64,000 bases of DNA from Okapia johnstoni. Lineage: Eukaryota > Chordata > Mammalia > Artiodactyla > Giraffidae. The notes below the pieces were generated by a model. It was given only the letters and a program-made list of their open reading frames with translations. It was not told where the DNA came from and did no database searches. Of this stretch, positions 21,440-32,700 are shown in pieces. The DNA is taken from positions 248,001 to 312,000 of the forward strand of contig CM044306.1 in NCBI GenBank assembly GCA_024291935.2. The letters are read 5' to 3'. A program made the position numbers and the translations under genes. Within the stretch, counting starts at the first letter, position 1. Every line of letters begins with the position of its first letter.

Positions 21440-23567
21440 GAGAATGTTTTAAAAATGTTTTTATTTAATTAAAAAAAAGACGGAACTAACAACCCCAAAC
21501 CAGTAGTAAGTACAGGATTCACAGGTGTGTAACTGGCGAGACACACAGGCAGGATGGAAGGGTGGAGGGCATGGGGGCGTGGGGGGGACAGGGCCACGCA
21601 GTGCCCGTGGGTGCATGGACGGGCAGGCTTCGACGGGGGCGACTGGCGCCCAGGCGAGGGGAGAAAGGCTGTGATGGCCAGAGGCGCTGAGGTGTTCTGC
21701 TCCCCACTCTCCGTCCCTCTGATCTCTTTCCTGGTCCGGGGAGTGGGCCCCACATTCTCTGCTGGGACTGGACGAGAGGTAGGATTCATTGGAACACAGC
21801 TTTCTCCATGAGATGATGGAAGCTCCCGGGGAGGCAGGAGGAAGGTGGCCGACATGGAAGGAAGGACAAGGCTGCCTGCTTTTTGAAGTGACCTTGCTGG
21901 GGGATGGGCCCCCAGATCTCGCCCCGTCCTTCCAGCCTGGTGAGATGGTGTCAGGGCCTGGAGAGGCAGGGTGGACAGGGTCGGGGCGGGCCGAGCCCGG
22001 ACACTCCAGCACTCGCGGCCGCACATGCTTGGACAGAGCACACAAGCCAACCTCAATGGGGGGAAGGGTTTCGAGCAAGCAGAGGGGCCCTGGCACGCGG
22101 TCACCGGGGCGGGACAGGCGGGGGCACCCTCTGGGGGGCGGCAGAGGGGAGCAGTGACCGTGACCTGGACTGAACTCCTGGGGCTGAGTCCACCCCGGGG
22201 GTCCGTGAGCAGGTGGCTGAGGTAAGAGTTTGCTCATCGCTTCTAAGTACGACAGCTACTGGGATCACAGACAACTGCTCTAGAGCCATCGCCAAGTTTC
22301 AAAAAGTAAGAAAGGGTTTGTCGTTAGAAAGCCCGCATTTGTATAAAAGAGGGTTGGCTCCAGAAAGCGTTCCTCTGAGCCCGACAGGCTTCCGGGTTCT
22401 CTGCTCGCTTTTGGGGGAGAAACGGCTAGAAAAACACCAGCCGTGGAACCTGCCAGCCTCCCTTCCCGGGGCCGGGACGTCGGCTTAGCTGCTGCTTCTA
22501 CACTTCCTCACCAGTGCTTTGGGGTGGTGGCAGAATACACGACAGCCACGGGGCGGGGCAGGGGCTGCTGCTACTTTTCAAGAGGGAATGAACGTCCTGG
22601 CTTTTCTGATGAGTGACCACCCAGGAAACGGGGCTTTGTTCTGGATCTTTTCCTCGCTGTTCACCCTCAGGTCTCCCTTTCTTGCACAAAGTCCAGGCTC
22701 CTGTTGCCAACCCCTGGGCGGAGGGTCTATCCCCATGACCCCCCAGGAGGAACAGTGCTGCTCCTCAGGCCAGTGGGCAGGGGGAGAAGGGACACAGTAA
22801 GAGGCCACTCGGCCACCTTGCCTCTGACCGTAGAATCTTCCAGACTCTGAAGTACAGTCAGCATATTCTGCCCTTTCTGTGAGCAGAAACTTCCAGAAGT
22901 GAAGAGGAAAGCCTTTAACTTACGCCCAGCCCCCCACCTTCAGATACCTCCACAGGCCTCGGTGACCCCAGCCCGAGGGCAGCGGCCCAGGACAGCACAA
23001 AGGCGAAAGCACCAGGTGGTCACAGGCTCTGTCCTCAGGATCGCGGCTATCTCAACAACCGGCCGCTGCCAGAGACAGACAGACAGATGGACAGACAGAG
23101 GCAGGGACGAGCTTCGGCTTCCTCGCCTCTGGCTCACAGACAGGGGAACCTCGGGTCCAAAAGCAGCTGACCAGCGACTGGAGGCTCCAGAGGGCGAGGA
23201 GGCCGGGCAGGGAGGGGGGCCCCAAACGCTGCTCTTCAGGCAGGATTTGTTCCCGAGAGGAGATAATGGCTCGATTTTGTTTCCCAGGTGGGTCAGGCCA
23301 TGTTCCCTCCGGAGGGCTCTGGGGCCTCCTGGGAGCTTTCGGGACCCCCGGGCATCAAAAGCCACATTTGGGGATAAAGTCAGCCATCTCGCTTCCAGTT
23401 CCTGTCTCCCCCGGCCTTCACTCCAAGCCAGCCCTCCACGCATTTGGGGACCCGGGAGGGTGGGGTTTGGCTTTAGTCTGTCCTCGGTCCGTCCTAGGGG
23501 TCAGAGACCCCCTGGGGTCCAGGCAGCCGATCTGGGGAGAGGCTAGCAAGGATAGGCCGGGCGGGGC
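21440..23567 (-). other. CACNG4: CACNG4 3' UTR (approximate)
   Basis: From the stop codon to an AATAAA at 21465-21460 (coding strand) there are about 2.1 kb with no recognised interspersed repeat. A long repeat-poor 3' UTR is plausible for this gene. A GACA-type short repeat lies near 23070-23105. The 3' end is inferred. Confidence 0.6.
21460..21465 (-). terminator. CACNG4: Poly(A) signal AATAAA for CACNG4
   Basis: A canonical AATAAA on the minus strand sits in an A/T-rich stretch (21441-21478) and is the first strong candidate after the CACNG4 stop. Position and repeat-free upstream DNA support it as the 3' end. Confidence 0.55.
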
Positions 23568-24088
23568 TCACACGGGTGTGGTCCTCCGGCTCAGCATGCT
23601 GAGATCCTGCTGGAAGAAGCCGTGCACCTGCAAGAAGCCAGCGTCCTGGTCCGGGCTGTAGCTGGCGGCCGTGGTCACCTTGAGGGGTTCCCTGGACAGC
23701 GTGTACATGGACAGCTCGCCCATGGGGATGGCTCCGGTGATCTTCAGCCCCACTGGTGACGCGTCCCTGGAAGGTGAGGCCTCGGTGGACCTGGAGCTGG
23801 ACCGTGAGCGCCGGCGCCGGTACCGGTAGCTCGGCATCCTGGCGTAGGGCGACGAGGAGGGGGCCTTGAGGAACTCGCGTCTGGTCTTAAACCGCAGCTC
23901 CTTGTTCTTCTCAATGTAAATATTTACCGCCAGGACGCCCACAGTCTCAGCCACAATGAACGACAGGGCTCCGAAGTAAAAAGACCAGCCATAGTTGTAA
24001 TGGTTTTTCTTGTCTTCGTCGCGCTTGTCACTGGGGTCGCCCGTGTTGCTGGAAATGTAGACGATGATGCCGATGATATTACTGAGGC
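23568..24088 (-). CDS. CACNG4: CACNG4 coding exon 4 and stop
   Basis: The terminal exon follows a TTTCAG acceptor. It encodes the end of TM3 ([13 protein letters not shown]), the second extracellular loop ([20 protein letters not shown]), TM4 ([21 protein letters not shown]) and the cytoplasmic tail. The tail has the Arg/Ser-rich segment typical of phosphorylated TARPs, [20 protein letters not shown], and ends RRTTPV then TGA (23570-23568). TTPV is the class I PDZ ligand that binds PSD-95-type scaffolds. Between FFQQDL and SMLSRR six residues of the recalled human sequence are absent, in frame. Confidence 0.97.
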
Positions 24089-26285
24089 CTGAAAGGGGAT
24101 CCAGAGAGGGGGTGGGAGGGAGAGGTTAGACCTTCAGCGGGGGCGGGGTGGGGGGAGGAGGGCGGGGCAAGTGGGCGGAGCAGGGAGATGGGCGGGACAG
24201 GGGCTGGTGGGAGGGGCAGGGACAGGTGGGCGGGGCAGGGGCTCGTGGGCGGGGCAGGGATAGGTGGGCGGAGCAGGGGCTGGTGGACGGGGTGGGATGG
24301 TGGGCGGAGCAGGGGCAGGTGGGAGGATCAGGGACAGGTGGGCGGAGCAGGGGCTGGTGGGCAGATCAGGGAGGTGGGCAGAGCAGGGTCTGGCGGGCGG
24401 AGCAAGGGTAGGTGGACAGCAGGGGCTGGTGGGCGGAGCAGGGACGGATGGGCGGGGCAGGGGCTGGTGGGAGGGGCAGGGACAGGTGGGCGGAGCAGGG
24501 GCTGGTGGGCGGGGTGGGTGGGTGGTGGGCGGAGCAGGGGCAGGTGGGAGGATCAGGGACAGGTGGGCGGGGCAGGGGCTGGTGGGAGGGGCAGGGGCTG
24601 GTGGGCGGGGCAGGGGCTCATGGGCGGGGCAGGGACAGGTGGGCGGAGCAGGGGCTGGTGGGCGGAGCAAGGGTAGGTGGACAGCAGGGGCTGGTGGGCG
24701 GAGCAGGGCGCAGGTGGCCACTCCCCTGTGTGGTATGTCTTTGTTCTGGTTGCTAACTTTTTTAAGTAAAAGTAGTTAATTTTGAATGAGTAATAAAGTA
24801 CAGAGTTTGGGTGAATAATAAAATAAAACACAGGCTCTGAGCTACCCAGTTCCTCCCCTGAAGGCAGCTATTGTCTTGCTTCTTCCGTCCTTTCCATACC
24901 CATAGTCAGTCCTTCTTCCCTCCCTGTCTCTCTCTTCCATCTTCTTCTTTGCAGAATACTCTTTGGCCCCTTGCCTTTCACTTAACAGTCCACCCAGGAA
25001 ACGGGGCCCTGACAGGACAGTCCTCTTCTCACTGTCCCAGCCTTTGGACCGTACTTCTCCCGAGGATCACTGTCCACCTGGAATTATTCATGGGCCTGTC
25101 TCACCTCACTGCTGGCTCCTGCACGTGACTCTCCACCCACAGTCAGGGCCCATGATTCCGGGAATAAACGGGAATGGACGAGCACCCCCTTCTTGCCTGC
25201 CATGGGCCTTGTTCTTTGTGGCTGCCTGTCCTCTCCACTCTGGCAGCATCTGTTTTCAGCTGAGTGACACGGGACTCCGGCTCTGCGGCCCCTCTGGTGA
25301 CTCGCAGCATCTGGAGATGCCTTTGAAGTGGTTCCTCCCGGGGGCACAGGCAGCTGCCGAGGGCACCTCGCTTTTGAGGACGACAGCCCTGGGCTCAGCC
25401 TTGACTTTGGCAGCGTGTGACTTCAGGAAAGCCACCTGGCCACCTACCTGCCTCCTCAGGAGCTGGGATGACGGGCTGGCCTACAGAGCACCTGGCACTC
25501 GTGTTAGTGGAAGTCTTCTTTCCTTCGTTCCTCGGCGAAGGAAAGGGGACAGTATTCAAATGTCACAGCAGGGACTTCTTTAGGGGTCCACACCTTGAGA
25601 AACCTGACTGCTTCAAGGAGGAGACAGAATGTCCATGCCCACCTGTCTCCTCCCTGTCCTGGGCCATGGTGAGGAGAACGAGGGGCCGACTTCTAAGGAG
25701 GCCCTAAACACAGGCTCTGCTTCCCAACACGGGGGTGCACCCAAACACACATACACACACCCCCACTCAGATACACACACACATATGCTCCTCACACACA
25801 CACACACACACATCCCCCCCCTCAGACACACATACATACACACGCTCTTCACACACACATATTCCTCCTTAGACACACACACACACACACACATGCCACA
25901 CACACATCCCCACTCATATACACACACACACACACACACACCCTCAGACATACACGTACACACATACTCCTCACACATGCACATTCCTCCTCAGATACAC
26001 ACACATGCTTCACACACACACACACCCCTGCTCAGGTACACACACACACACACACACACACACATTCCCACTCAGAAATAAACACACATACACACACTCC
26101 ACACACACACATCCCTGCTCAAATACAAACACACACACACATGCTCCACATACACATATCCCTGCTCAGATACACACACACACACACACCCCCTCAGACA
26201 TACACGCACACACATACTCCTCACACATGCACATTCCTCCTCAGATACACACACATGCTTCACACACACAAACACCCCTGCTCAG

Positions 26286-26321
<36 letters not shown>

Positions 26322-26712
26322 CCCCTCAGACACACACACACACACCTCCCCTTGGATGCACACACACCACACACATCCCCCCTTGAACACACATACTTCC
26401 CCCCTCAGACACACACACACACACATACATACACATGCTTCTCACACACACATTCCCCCTCAGAAATAAACACACATACACACACTCCACACACACACAT
26501 CCCCACTCAGATACACACACACACACACACCCTCAGACATACACGCACACCACACATACTCCTCACACATACACATTCCTCCTCAGATACACACACACGC
26601 TTCACACACACACACCCCTGCTCAGATACACACACACACACACACACACACACTCCCTCTCAGAAATAAGCACACATACACACACTCCACACACACACAT
26701 CCCTGCTCAGAT

Positions 26713-26743
<31 letters not shown>

Positions 26744-29700
26744 TCTCACACACACATCCCCCCTCAGAAATAACCACACATACACACGCTCCACACATAC
26801 ACATCCCCATTCAGATATATACACACACACACATCCCCCCTCGGACACACACACACATCCCCCCTCAGACACACACACACACACCTCCCCTCGGATGCAC
26901 ACACACCACACACATCCCCCCATGAACACACACACATCCCCCCTCAGACACACACACACACATACATACACATGCTTCTCACACACACATTCCCCCTCAG
27001 AAATGACCACACATACACACGCTCCACACACACACATCCCCACTCAGATACACACAAGATGACAGCCGGGAGCCCTGGCCAAGAGGTTCTGAGCCCGACC
27101 CTGAACTGCTCCGGCCCCAGCTCTATGAAAAAAACAAAAGTCACCTTCTGTTTCCAAGAGAAGCCATGAGAGGAGATGGGGGTAAGGATGACCGCTGGGA
27201 CCTGTGTGGGCCAGGCACCTGGCAAGGCCCTGTGGGCGTAGGGAAGGAGGCATGGCCGCCGGTGACTGGAGTTCTCACTGTCTCCCTCAGGGCACCCCAG
27301 GCTGATTTAGGGTTCAGAGACCAGGTGCAGGGAGCGGCCAGGCCTGGGCCGAGTCGGGCCTCGCGCTCACCTCTCCCCTGTGCCACTCCTCCTCACCAGG
27401 CTGGTAGAAGAGAAAAGGCTCTTTGAAAGGAAAACACCACTGTTAGGACAGTGCCAGGAGCTGCGATGACAATTTAGGGAAGAGCTGCTGCGCTTTCTTA
27501 CGTTTCTGGCATCGATCTACTGGAACGAGGCCAAGAAATCAGGTGTCCTGTTCCAACAAGCAGCCCGGACCTTGGCTGGACCGTTCTCCTCATTCCTGGG
27601 GGCCACCTGGGGTCTGGAGGAGGTCATGGCCGAGCTGAGCCCCTCAGACGCCCCTCCCTGCCCACACCAGCACCTCAGGCCCACTGGGTTCTCCTCTGGA
27701 CGAGGACTTCGCGTCTGCAGTGGCAAGGCATGCAGTGTGCTGTCTGCAGCCGTGCTCAGACGAGCGAGTGTGAAGCCATTTTGGAGCCGCCGGGAAGGGA
27801 GTGGTGTCTCTTGGCCAGGAGACGCAGGCAGTCAGGATGGGCAATCAGGCTTCATCCCTAACCCTAACCCCTCGCCTCCTCGCTCACCCTGCCCTAGGCA
27901 CACTGGCTTCTCTGTTTCTGCACCCTCCCTGGCCGTGTGCCCCTCACCTGTCTTTACGTGGGCAGCTCCTTCAAGGCTTGGCTTCTGAGAGTCCCTCTGA
28001 GTCCCTCCCTGACCCCTGCCTTAGCCAGACTCCCATGAGACAGGCTTGTAAGGCACCCCTTTGTGGCATTTTGCACACCTGGACTTGCTATTATTATTTT
28101 TAATTGAGGTGGAGTTCATAGAACACAAAACTAACCCTTTAAAGTGCACACTTCAATGTCATTTAGTACAACTAACACCTGTGTCTAGTTCCTGATCATT
28201 TTATCACCCCAGAAGGAGGCCTGATACCTACTGGGCTTCTGCTCCCCACTCCCTGTCCACCCCCCTGGACTGCTGACGTGAGTTACCCACAGGGATTTTA
28301 CCATCTGCCTACCTGCTCCCCCCACCCCCGGGTGAGCGCTGTGTGGAGCGGGGACCCGAGCAGACAGCTCACCTGCGGCCACGAAGAGGATGCCAGCGCT
28401 GAGCACGATGTTGTTCTTGCGGCTGTAGAATCTGCCGGCGCCAATGCAGAGCCCGCCGAGCAGGAGCAGGATGGTGCTCAGGATGGGGAAGATGCTGGAG
28501 GCGCGCACAATGCCTGGCCGGAAGAGACAGAGCGGAGAGGCTGTGAGGCCGGCCCTTCTCACAGGCCCACGCAGGGAGGGGGGGGCACGGGGGAGCCCCC
28601 TGACCTCGAAGATTCCCTTCCAGCCCCATAGACCCAAGGTAGGGAGGGAGTGGCTGGTGGGGGCCAGGCTGGACCAGCAAGTGTTGGCCCTGGCCTGTGG
28701 TCACTCCCCCGCATGCCAAGTGGCCTGGAGTCACCTCTGCCCAGGTCTCTCTTAGTCTCTCTCTGGGTGTGGGTCACACTTCTGCCAGCCAGATGGGAGG
28801 AGAGCCCCTCAGTGCCCCCAGGGAGGCCACAGTACCAGCCATGAGAACGCTGTGGGATGACCCCTCACAGCCTCCTCGTTTGTGGTAGTTTATTATGGCG
28901 GCCTTAGGAAAAGAATACGCTGCCATGCCAAGGTTGTGTGAGAATCTGTGGAATAAGATACACAGAGCACTTGGTAGGGCCCCAGGGGATACGTGCGCTT
29001 CCGGAGCGCCTGGCTGGCAGGGAGGGCAGGGGAGGGGGGGTAAGGAGCCCTGAGCTTGCCTCCCAGCCCTGGGGAAAGGCCGGCCCGTGGGACTGGAGCA
29101 CTGGCAGGCCCCCTTCTCGAGCCAGCTGAGTGGGTTTGCTGCTTTCAGCCTCTGAAGGCAGCGCTTGTCTCCCTGTTTATAAGCCCACCAGTGTGTGCCC
29201 TGCGGCACAGAGAGGGGTCTGTGTGGGGCATTAAATGAGGCTCTTCTCTCCGCCACCGCCCCCACCCCTCGCTTTCTTGCAGCCGCGGCCCTGGGGGAGG
29301 TTTCCTGAGGGCTTCTGAAATGCTCCTCTGATGTGCACCGGCCAGTACGGCAGTCCAGGGCCCTCTCGACGCCTTGGTCCTGCGGTGGGCCCAAGGGGCT
29401 GGAGGCGGGGAAGCCTGGAGCCTCTAATGTCACCGAGGTCGGCAGGACCCAGAGCCATCATGCACCCTGCCCGCCTGTCATGTGAGGGCCGTCCCTCACC
29501 ACGTGGGCTTGTCTGGAGCTCTGGACATGCAGGTGCCAACCAAGGTGCAGGCCGGGTCTTGCACAGAGCAAGGCGGATGTCCAGCCCACTCCTGGCCACA
29601 TCCAGCCCTGGCAAGGATCTGCGTCTGCCCAGAGGCACACTGGGGGCTCCGGCAGCCCTGACAACAGCACTCTGAGGTTAGCACAGGAACCACCCACCGA

Positions 29701-32700
29701 ACCTGAAATGCTCGGAGCCTGGGAAAGGGGGAGCCAGGGCCAAGGCAAGGGGGACAGGGACTCCAGAGGCCAGTGGGGCTGGTGGGAGAGAAATGGCAGG
29801 GGATCAGGGAACACAGATCGGCTGGCCGCAGTGCCCAGGACCTTGGCCTGTCCTGGAATATTACCTACTTCCTCTGCCTAGTTCTTCCTTAGCCTACTCC
29901 CTAAGCTCACGGGTACCTGCTCTCTGGAGCTCAACTCAAGGGCCGGTTCTCACTATTCCTGCAGCCTTTGAGGGGAGCACCACCCCCTTGATGGAGATCA
30001 GCTCTGCCCTCCCCACTCCACCAACATTCCAGTTCACAGTTCTGGAGCCAGCACCCTTCTCTGGAGCCAGCACCCTTCTCTTCCTTGGGCTCCTTCTGAA
30101 CCTGCCCAGTCTCCACACAACGCACGATGGAGGAAGCACTTCTTCCCAGGTCAGCTTTCCATCCTTGACGTGCCCTCATTCATTGGGGAAAACCACTGCT
30201 GGGCCCTCCAACCCTCACGGCCTGCCTGCGGGGGGTGTGGAGGGGGGGGGGGCCTTTCGGGCAGTGAGCCTGAGCAGGGGGAGTGAGGGGGCCTGAGGGG
30301 GCTGTGAGGGGACGTGAGGGGGAACGATGAGGTGGGGGGGGCGTGAGGAGAGTCGGGGGGAGAATGAGGGGGAGTGAGGGGGGATGTGAGGGGGGGAAAT
30401 GAGGAGAAGTGAGAGGGGGAGTGAGGGGGAGTGAGGGGCGTGAGGGGGGAGTAACGGGGGAGTGAGGGTGGGATGTGGGGGGAGTGAGTGGAGTGAGGGG
30501 GAGTGATGGGGGGAGTGAGGGGATGTGAGGGGGGAGAGTGGGGGTGACGTTGTAGGGGGAGTAAGGGGGGATGTGAGGGGAAGTGGAAGTAGTGACGGGG
30601 GGGTTGAGTGGGGAGAGATGAGGGGGGATTTGGAGTGGGGGAAAGGGGAGTGAGGGGGAGTGAGGGGGGAGTGAGGGGGGGAAGGAGGGGAGGGAGGGGG
30701 AGGGAGGGGGGAGGGGAGGGGAGGAGGGGGGGGGAGGGGGAGGAGGGGGGTGTTTAGGGGGGCGGTGAGGGGGGTGAGGGGGAGTGAGGGGAGTGAGGAG
30801 AGTGAGGGGGGGTGTGAGGGGGGATGTGGAGGGGGGGTTGGTGAGGGGGAGTGGGGAGGGAGTGGGAGTGAGAGGGGGGGACTGAGGGGGAGTGAGGGGG
30901 GAGTGAGGGAGTGTGGGGGGGACTGAGGGGGGAGTTGAGGGGGGGGGAGTGAGGGGGGGAGTGTGAGGGGGAGTGAGGGAGGAGATTGTTATGTAGTGAG
31001 GGATCTTGGAGGGAGGGGAGTGGGGGGGAGTAAGGGGGGAGTGAGGGGGAGTGAGGGGGGCTGTGAGGGAGAGTGAGGAGAGGGAGGGGGAGTTTGAAGG
31101 GGGGTGAGTGAGGGTGGAGTGAGGGGGAGTGAGGGGGGAGATTGAGGGGGAGTGAGGGGGGAGGTGGGGGGGAGTGAGGAGAGTGAGGGGGGAAGTGAGG
31201 GGGGAGTGAGGGGGGAGTGAGGGGGGGGAGGTGAGGAGAGTGAGGGGGGAATGAGGGTTGGAAGTGAGGAGGGGGAGTGAGGGGGTCTGGGGAGTGAGGA
31301 GAGTGAGGGGGGTGAGGAGAGTGAGGGGGGGGGTGCGGGGGAGTTGAGGAGAGTGAGGGGTAGTGAGGGGGGACTGAGGCGGGGAATGCGGGGGAGATGA
31401 GGGGGGAGGAGGGGGAGGAGGGGGGAGGAGGGGAGGGAGGGGGAGGGAGGGGGTGGATGTTTGAGGGGGTGAGGGGGGTGTGAGGTGGGAGTGAGGAGGA
31501 GTTGAGGGGGGGGAGTGAGGGGGGACTGAGGGGGGGGAGTGAGGGGGAGTGAGGGGGGTGGTGGAGTGAGGGAGTGATGGGGGGGGGACTGAGGGGGAGT
31601 GAGTGGGAGTTGTGGAGGGAGTGAGGGGGGGATGAGGGGGAGTGAGGGGGGAGTTTGAGGGGGGGGAGTGAGGGGAGTGAGGAGGGAGTGGGGACGTGAG
31701 GGAGGGGACTAGGGGAGTGTTTTTTAGAGGGGGGAGTGTGGAGAGTAAGGGGGGGAAGTGGGGGGGGAGGTAAGGGGGGAGTGAGGGGGAGTGAGGGTGG
31801 AGTGAGGGGGGAAGAGGAGAGTGAGGGGGGGAGTGAGGGGTGGAGTGAGGGGGGGAGTGAGGGGAGTGAGGGGAGTGAGGGGGGAGTGGGGGGGAGTTAG
31901 GGGGGGAGTGAGGAGAGTGAGGGGGGGAGTGAGGGGGTGAGTGAGTGAGGGAGTTGAGGAGAGTCGAGGGGGGGACGTGAGGGTGGAAGTGGGGGGGATT
32001 GAGGCGGGGATGTGGGTGAGTGAGGGGGGAGTTGAGGGGGGAGTGATGGGGAGTGAGGGGGAGGTGAGGGGGGAGTGAGGGGGGAAATGAGGGGGAGTGA
32101 GGGAGTGAGGGGGGTACTGAGGGGGGGAGTGATGGGGGAGGTGTATAGTGGAGGAGAGAGTGAGGGGGGGAGTGGGGGGGAGTAAGGGGGGAGTGGGGGG
32201 GGAGTGAGGGGGGGGAGTGAGGGGGGAGTGAGGGGGAGTGAGAGAGTGAGGGGGGAGTGAGGGAGGGAGGGGGGAGTGAGGGGGAGTGAGGGGGGAGTGA
32301 GGGGGGGGAGTGAGGAGAGTGAGGGGGAGGGAGGGGGGAGTGAGGGGAGTGGGGGGGGAGTGAGGGGGGGAGTGATGGGGGGAGCGAGTGGGGAGGGGGG
32401 AGGGAGGGGGGAGGGAGGGGAGGGGGGGGGGGGGGGGGGGGGTTAGAGAGTTAGTGAGGGGGTAGTGAGGGGGAGTGAGGGGGGAGTGACGGATCTGAGG
32501 GGGGACTGAAGGGGGGAATGAGGGGGGTGAGGGGAAGTGAGGGGGTGAGTGAGGGAGGGAGGGCGGTGGAGGGGGAGGGATGTGGGGAGGGCGGGGGAGT
32601 GAGGGGAGTGAGGTGGAGGTGATGGGGGGAGTGAGGGGGGAGTGAGGGGGATGTGAGGGAGAGTAAGGGGTTGAATTGATGTGAGGGGGGAGTGAGGGGG

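Larger units (their letters stand above)
24089..28372 (-). other. CACNG4: CACNG4 intron 3
   Basis: This 4.3-kb intron carries a GC-box minisatellite (24130-24716), a 1.3-kb CA-rich array (25739-27053) and an L1M fragment (28095-28240). The remainder shows no genes. Confidence 0.9.

Noticed and set aside
24134..24779. Gly/Arg/Trp-rich and Pro/Ala/Cys-rich frames of 90-195 residues
   Set aside because: They are translations of the GC-box minisatellite in CACNG4 intron 3.
25613..27043. His/Thr-rich and Cys/Val-rich frames of up to 154 residues
   Set aside because: They are translations of the CA/TG array. The high His/Thr and Cys/Val content comes from the repeat.
25739..27053. Regularly spaced repeats that might suggest a CRISPR-like array
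   Set aside because: Spacers are not unique, the units are CA microsatellite, and the host is a mammal.
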